A stretch of 6,074 bases of DNA from CAYVSF01 sp046482855. Lineage in GTDB: Bacteria > Bacteroidota > Bacteroidia > Bacteroidales > UBA12077. Made by a program: the position numbers and the translations under genes. Below the pieces are notes generated by a model. That model was not told the origin of the DNA. It was given only the letters and a program-made list of their open reading frames with translations, and ran no database searches. The stretch lies in contig JAWOEH010000144.1 of NCBI GenBank assembly GCA_046482855.1, positions 1 through 6,074 on the forward strand. Direction: 5' to 3'. Position 1 is the stretch's first letter. Each line of letters opens with the position of its first letter. Below, in pieces: positions 5,786-6,074 of the stretch.

Positions 5786-5850
5786 CTGAGGCTAAGGCTA
5801 AGGCTGAGGATGAGGTTGAGGTTGAGGTTGAGGTCAAGGTTAAGGTTTAG
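5722..5850 (+). other. Possible 42-codon micro-ORF starting in repeat core copy 2
   Basis: Same start as the frame at 5320 (21 identical residues), then EAEAKAKAEDE and four Glu-Val pairs followed by KVKV and TAG at 5848. It differs from the first copy only in the number and type of hexamers, all in multiples of three bases. It carries the same caution: no promoter or ribosome site seen, and the composition is dictated by the repeat. Confidence 0.15.
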
Positions 5851-5852
5851 AT
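5770..5852 (+). repeat. Hexamer block 4 (TGAGGC / TAAGGC / TGAGGT units)
   Basis: Twelve uninterrupted hexamers in phase from 5781 to 5852, following the last part of core copy 2. Four consecutive exact TGAGGT units (5811-5834) give evenly spaced GG pairs. It ends about 50 bp before the -7 element of the outer-membrane gene. Confidence 0.9.
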
Positions 5853-5904
5853 TGATGCGAAACAACTAGGAGGTTTAGGGGTGGAACGAAATGGCAATAA
5901 ATAG

Positions 5905-5912
5905 TATCTTTA
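5905..5912 (+). promoter_or_regulatory. Probable -7 element of the outer-membrane protein gene
   Basis: TATCTTTA differs from TAnnTTTG only in the last base. It ends 7 bp before the ATG, so the transcript would begin at or within a few bases of the start codon. No good -33 TTG lies 17-23 bp upstream; GTG at 5881-5883 is the nearest candidate. Confidence 0.45.
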
Positions 5913-5919
5913 CAAAACC

Positions 5920-6074
5920 ATGAAACAAAAGTACACCTATCTTCTAGTAGCAATTGTGTGCATAGCTATGGGGATTGTGCCTCTTTACGCGCAACCTTTT
6001 GGCGGTGGCATTAAAGGTGGAATAGCCTTAACACAGCTCGATGGCGATGCCTGGGGAGGCTATCATAAGGCCGC
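5920..6074 (+). CDS. PorT-like outer-membrane beta-barrel protein, N-terminal fragment
   Basis: Only the first 51 codons are in the window. The start has a signal peptide: basic MKQKYTY, hydrophobic LLVAIVCIAMGIVPL, and a cut site after YAQ or YA at about 24-25. The mature part begins PFGGGIKGGIALTQLDGDAWGGYHKA, which strongly resembles the first strand and turn of the Bacteroidota outer-membrane beta-barrel family that includes PorT-like proteins (K/A-GG-x-x-x-SQ-x-DGD-x-x-G-Y-x-K). These are integral outer-membrane barrels, mostly of unknown function; PorT itself is needed for type IX secretion. I cannot tell whether this one is, and I give no gene symbol. The neighbour at 4385-5083 is a type IX cargo, but the genes are divergent and the link is only suggestive. 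Confidence 0.8.
   Translation, partial: MKQKYTYLLVAIVCIAMGIVPLYAQPFGGGIKGGIALTQLDGDAWGGYHKA

Larger units (their letters stand above)
5084..5919. repeat. 836-bp divergent intergenic region filled with a mosaic of repeats
   Basis: No conventional gene fits here. From left to right: a mostly unique stretch 5084-5231 with a short hairpin (ACACT/AGTGT, 5146-5159) and a doubled GTTGTTAA (5209, 5219); hexamer block 1; 110-bp core copy 1; hexamer block 2; four CTTTGTG units; a 7-bp-stem hairpin; three CCAACCG-like units; hexamer block 3; core copy 2; hexamer block 4; then the promoter of the outer-membrane gene. All tandem units run in the same orientation. It lies between two divergent genes, so both promoters border it. 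Confidence 0.85.

Overview
The window looks like a chromosome segment from a member of the Bacteroidota, probably one that is motile by gliding or secretes through the type IX system. Four things point there: a C-terminal type IX secretion sorting domain on one gene, the start of a PorT-like outer-membrane beta-barrel protein, promoter elements of the TAnnTTTG type instead of TATAAT, and a DnaG and a sirtuin that read like Bacteroidota versions. I cannot name a genus from the sequence alone.

Layout from left to right. At 54-1481 there is a HigBA-type toxin-antitoxin pair on the plus strand. The antitoxin carries an extra C-terminal ImmA/IrrE-type zinc metallopeptidase domain. This segment is clearly richer in A+T (roughly 30% G+C by eye) than the rest (about 50%), so it was probably acquired. 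It converges on dnaG, the replication primase (3546 to 1594, minus strand). In a 141-bp gap dnaG is divergent from a class III-like sirtuin deacylase gene (3688-4395, plus), with back-to-back promoters whose -33 elements touch. The sirtuin gene overlaps by 11 bp, tail to tail, with a small secreted protein gene that ends in a type IX sorting domain (5083 to 4385, minus). A strong hairpin inside the last codons of the sirtuin gene looks like the terminator of that opposite-strand gene.

The 836 bp between the secreted-protein gene and the outer-membrane protein gene (starting at 5920, cut by the window edge) hold a dense mosaic of repeats. There are four blocks of a degenerate hexamer (consensus RAGGYT), a 110-bp perfect direct repeat at a 402-bp offset, four CTTTGTG units, three 7-bp CCAACCG-like units and two copies of an 18-bp motif. 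This is the least explained part of the window. Within it the two 110-bp copies each open a tiny reading frame with the same first 21 residues, continued by Glu/Lys-Val/Ala dipeptides, which may or may not be real.

The genes do not form one pathway: primase and sirtuin are housekeeping genes, the HigBA pair is a mobile-type stress or defence module, and the last two genes encode cell-envelope or secreted products.
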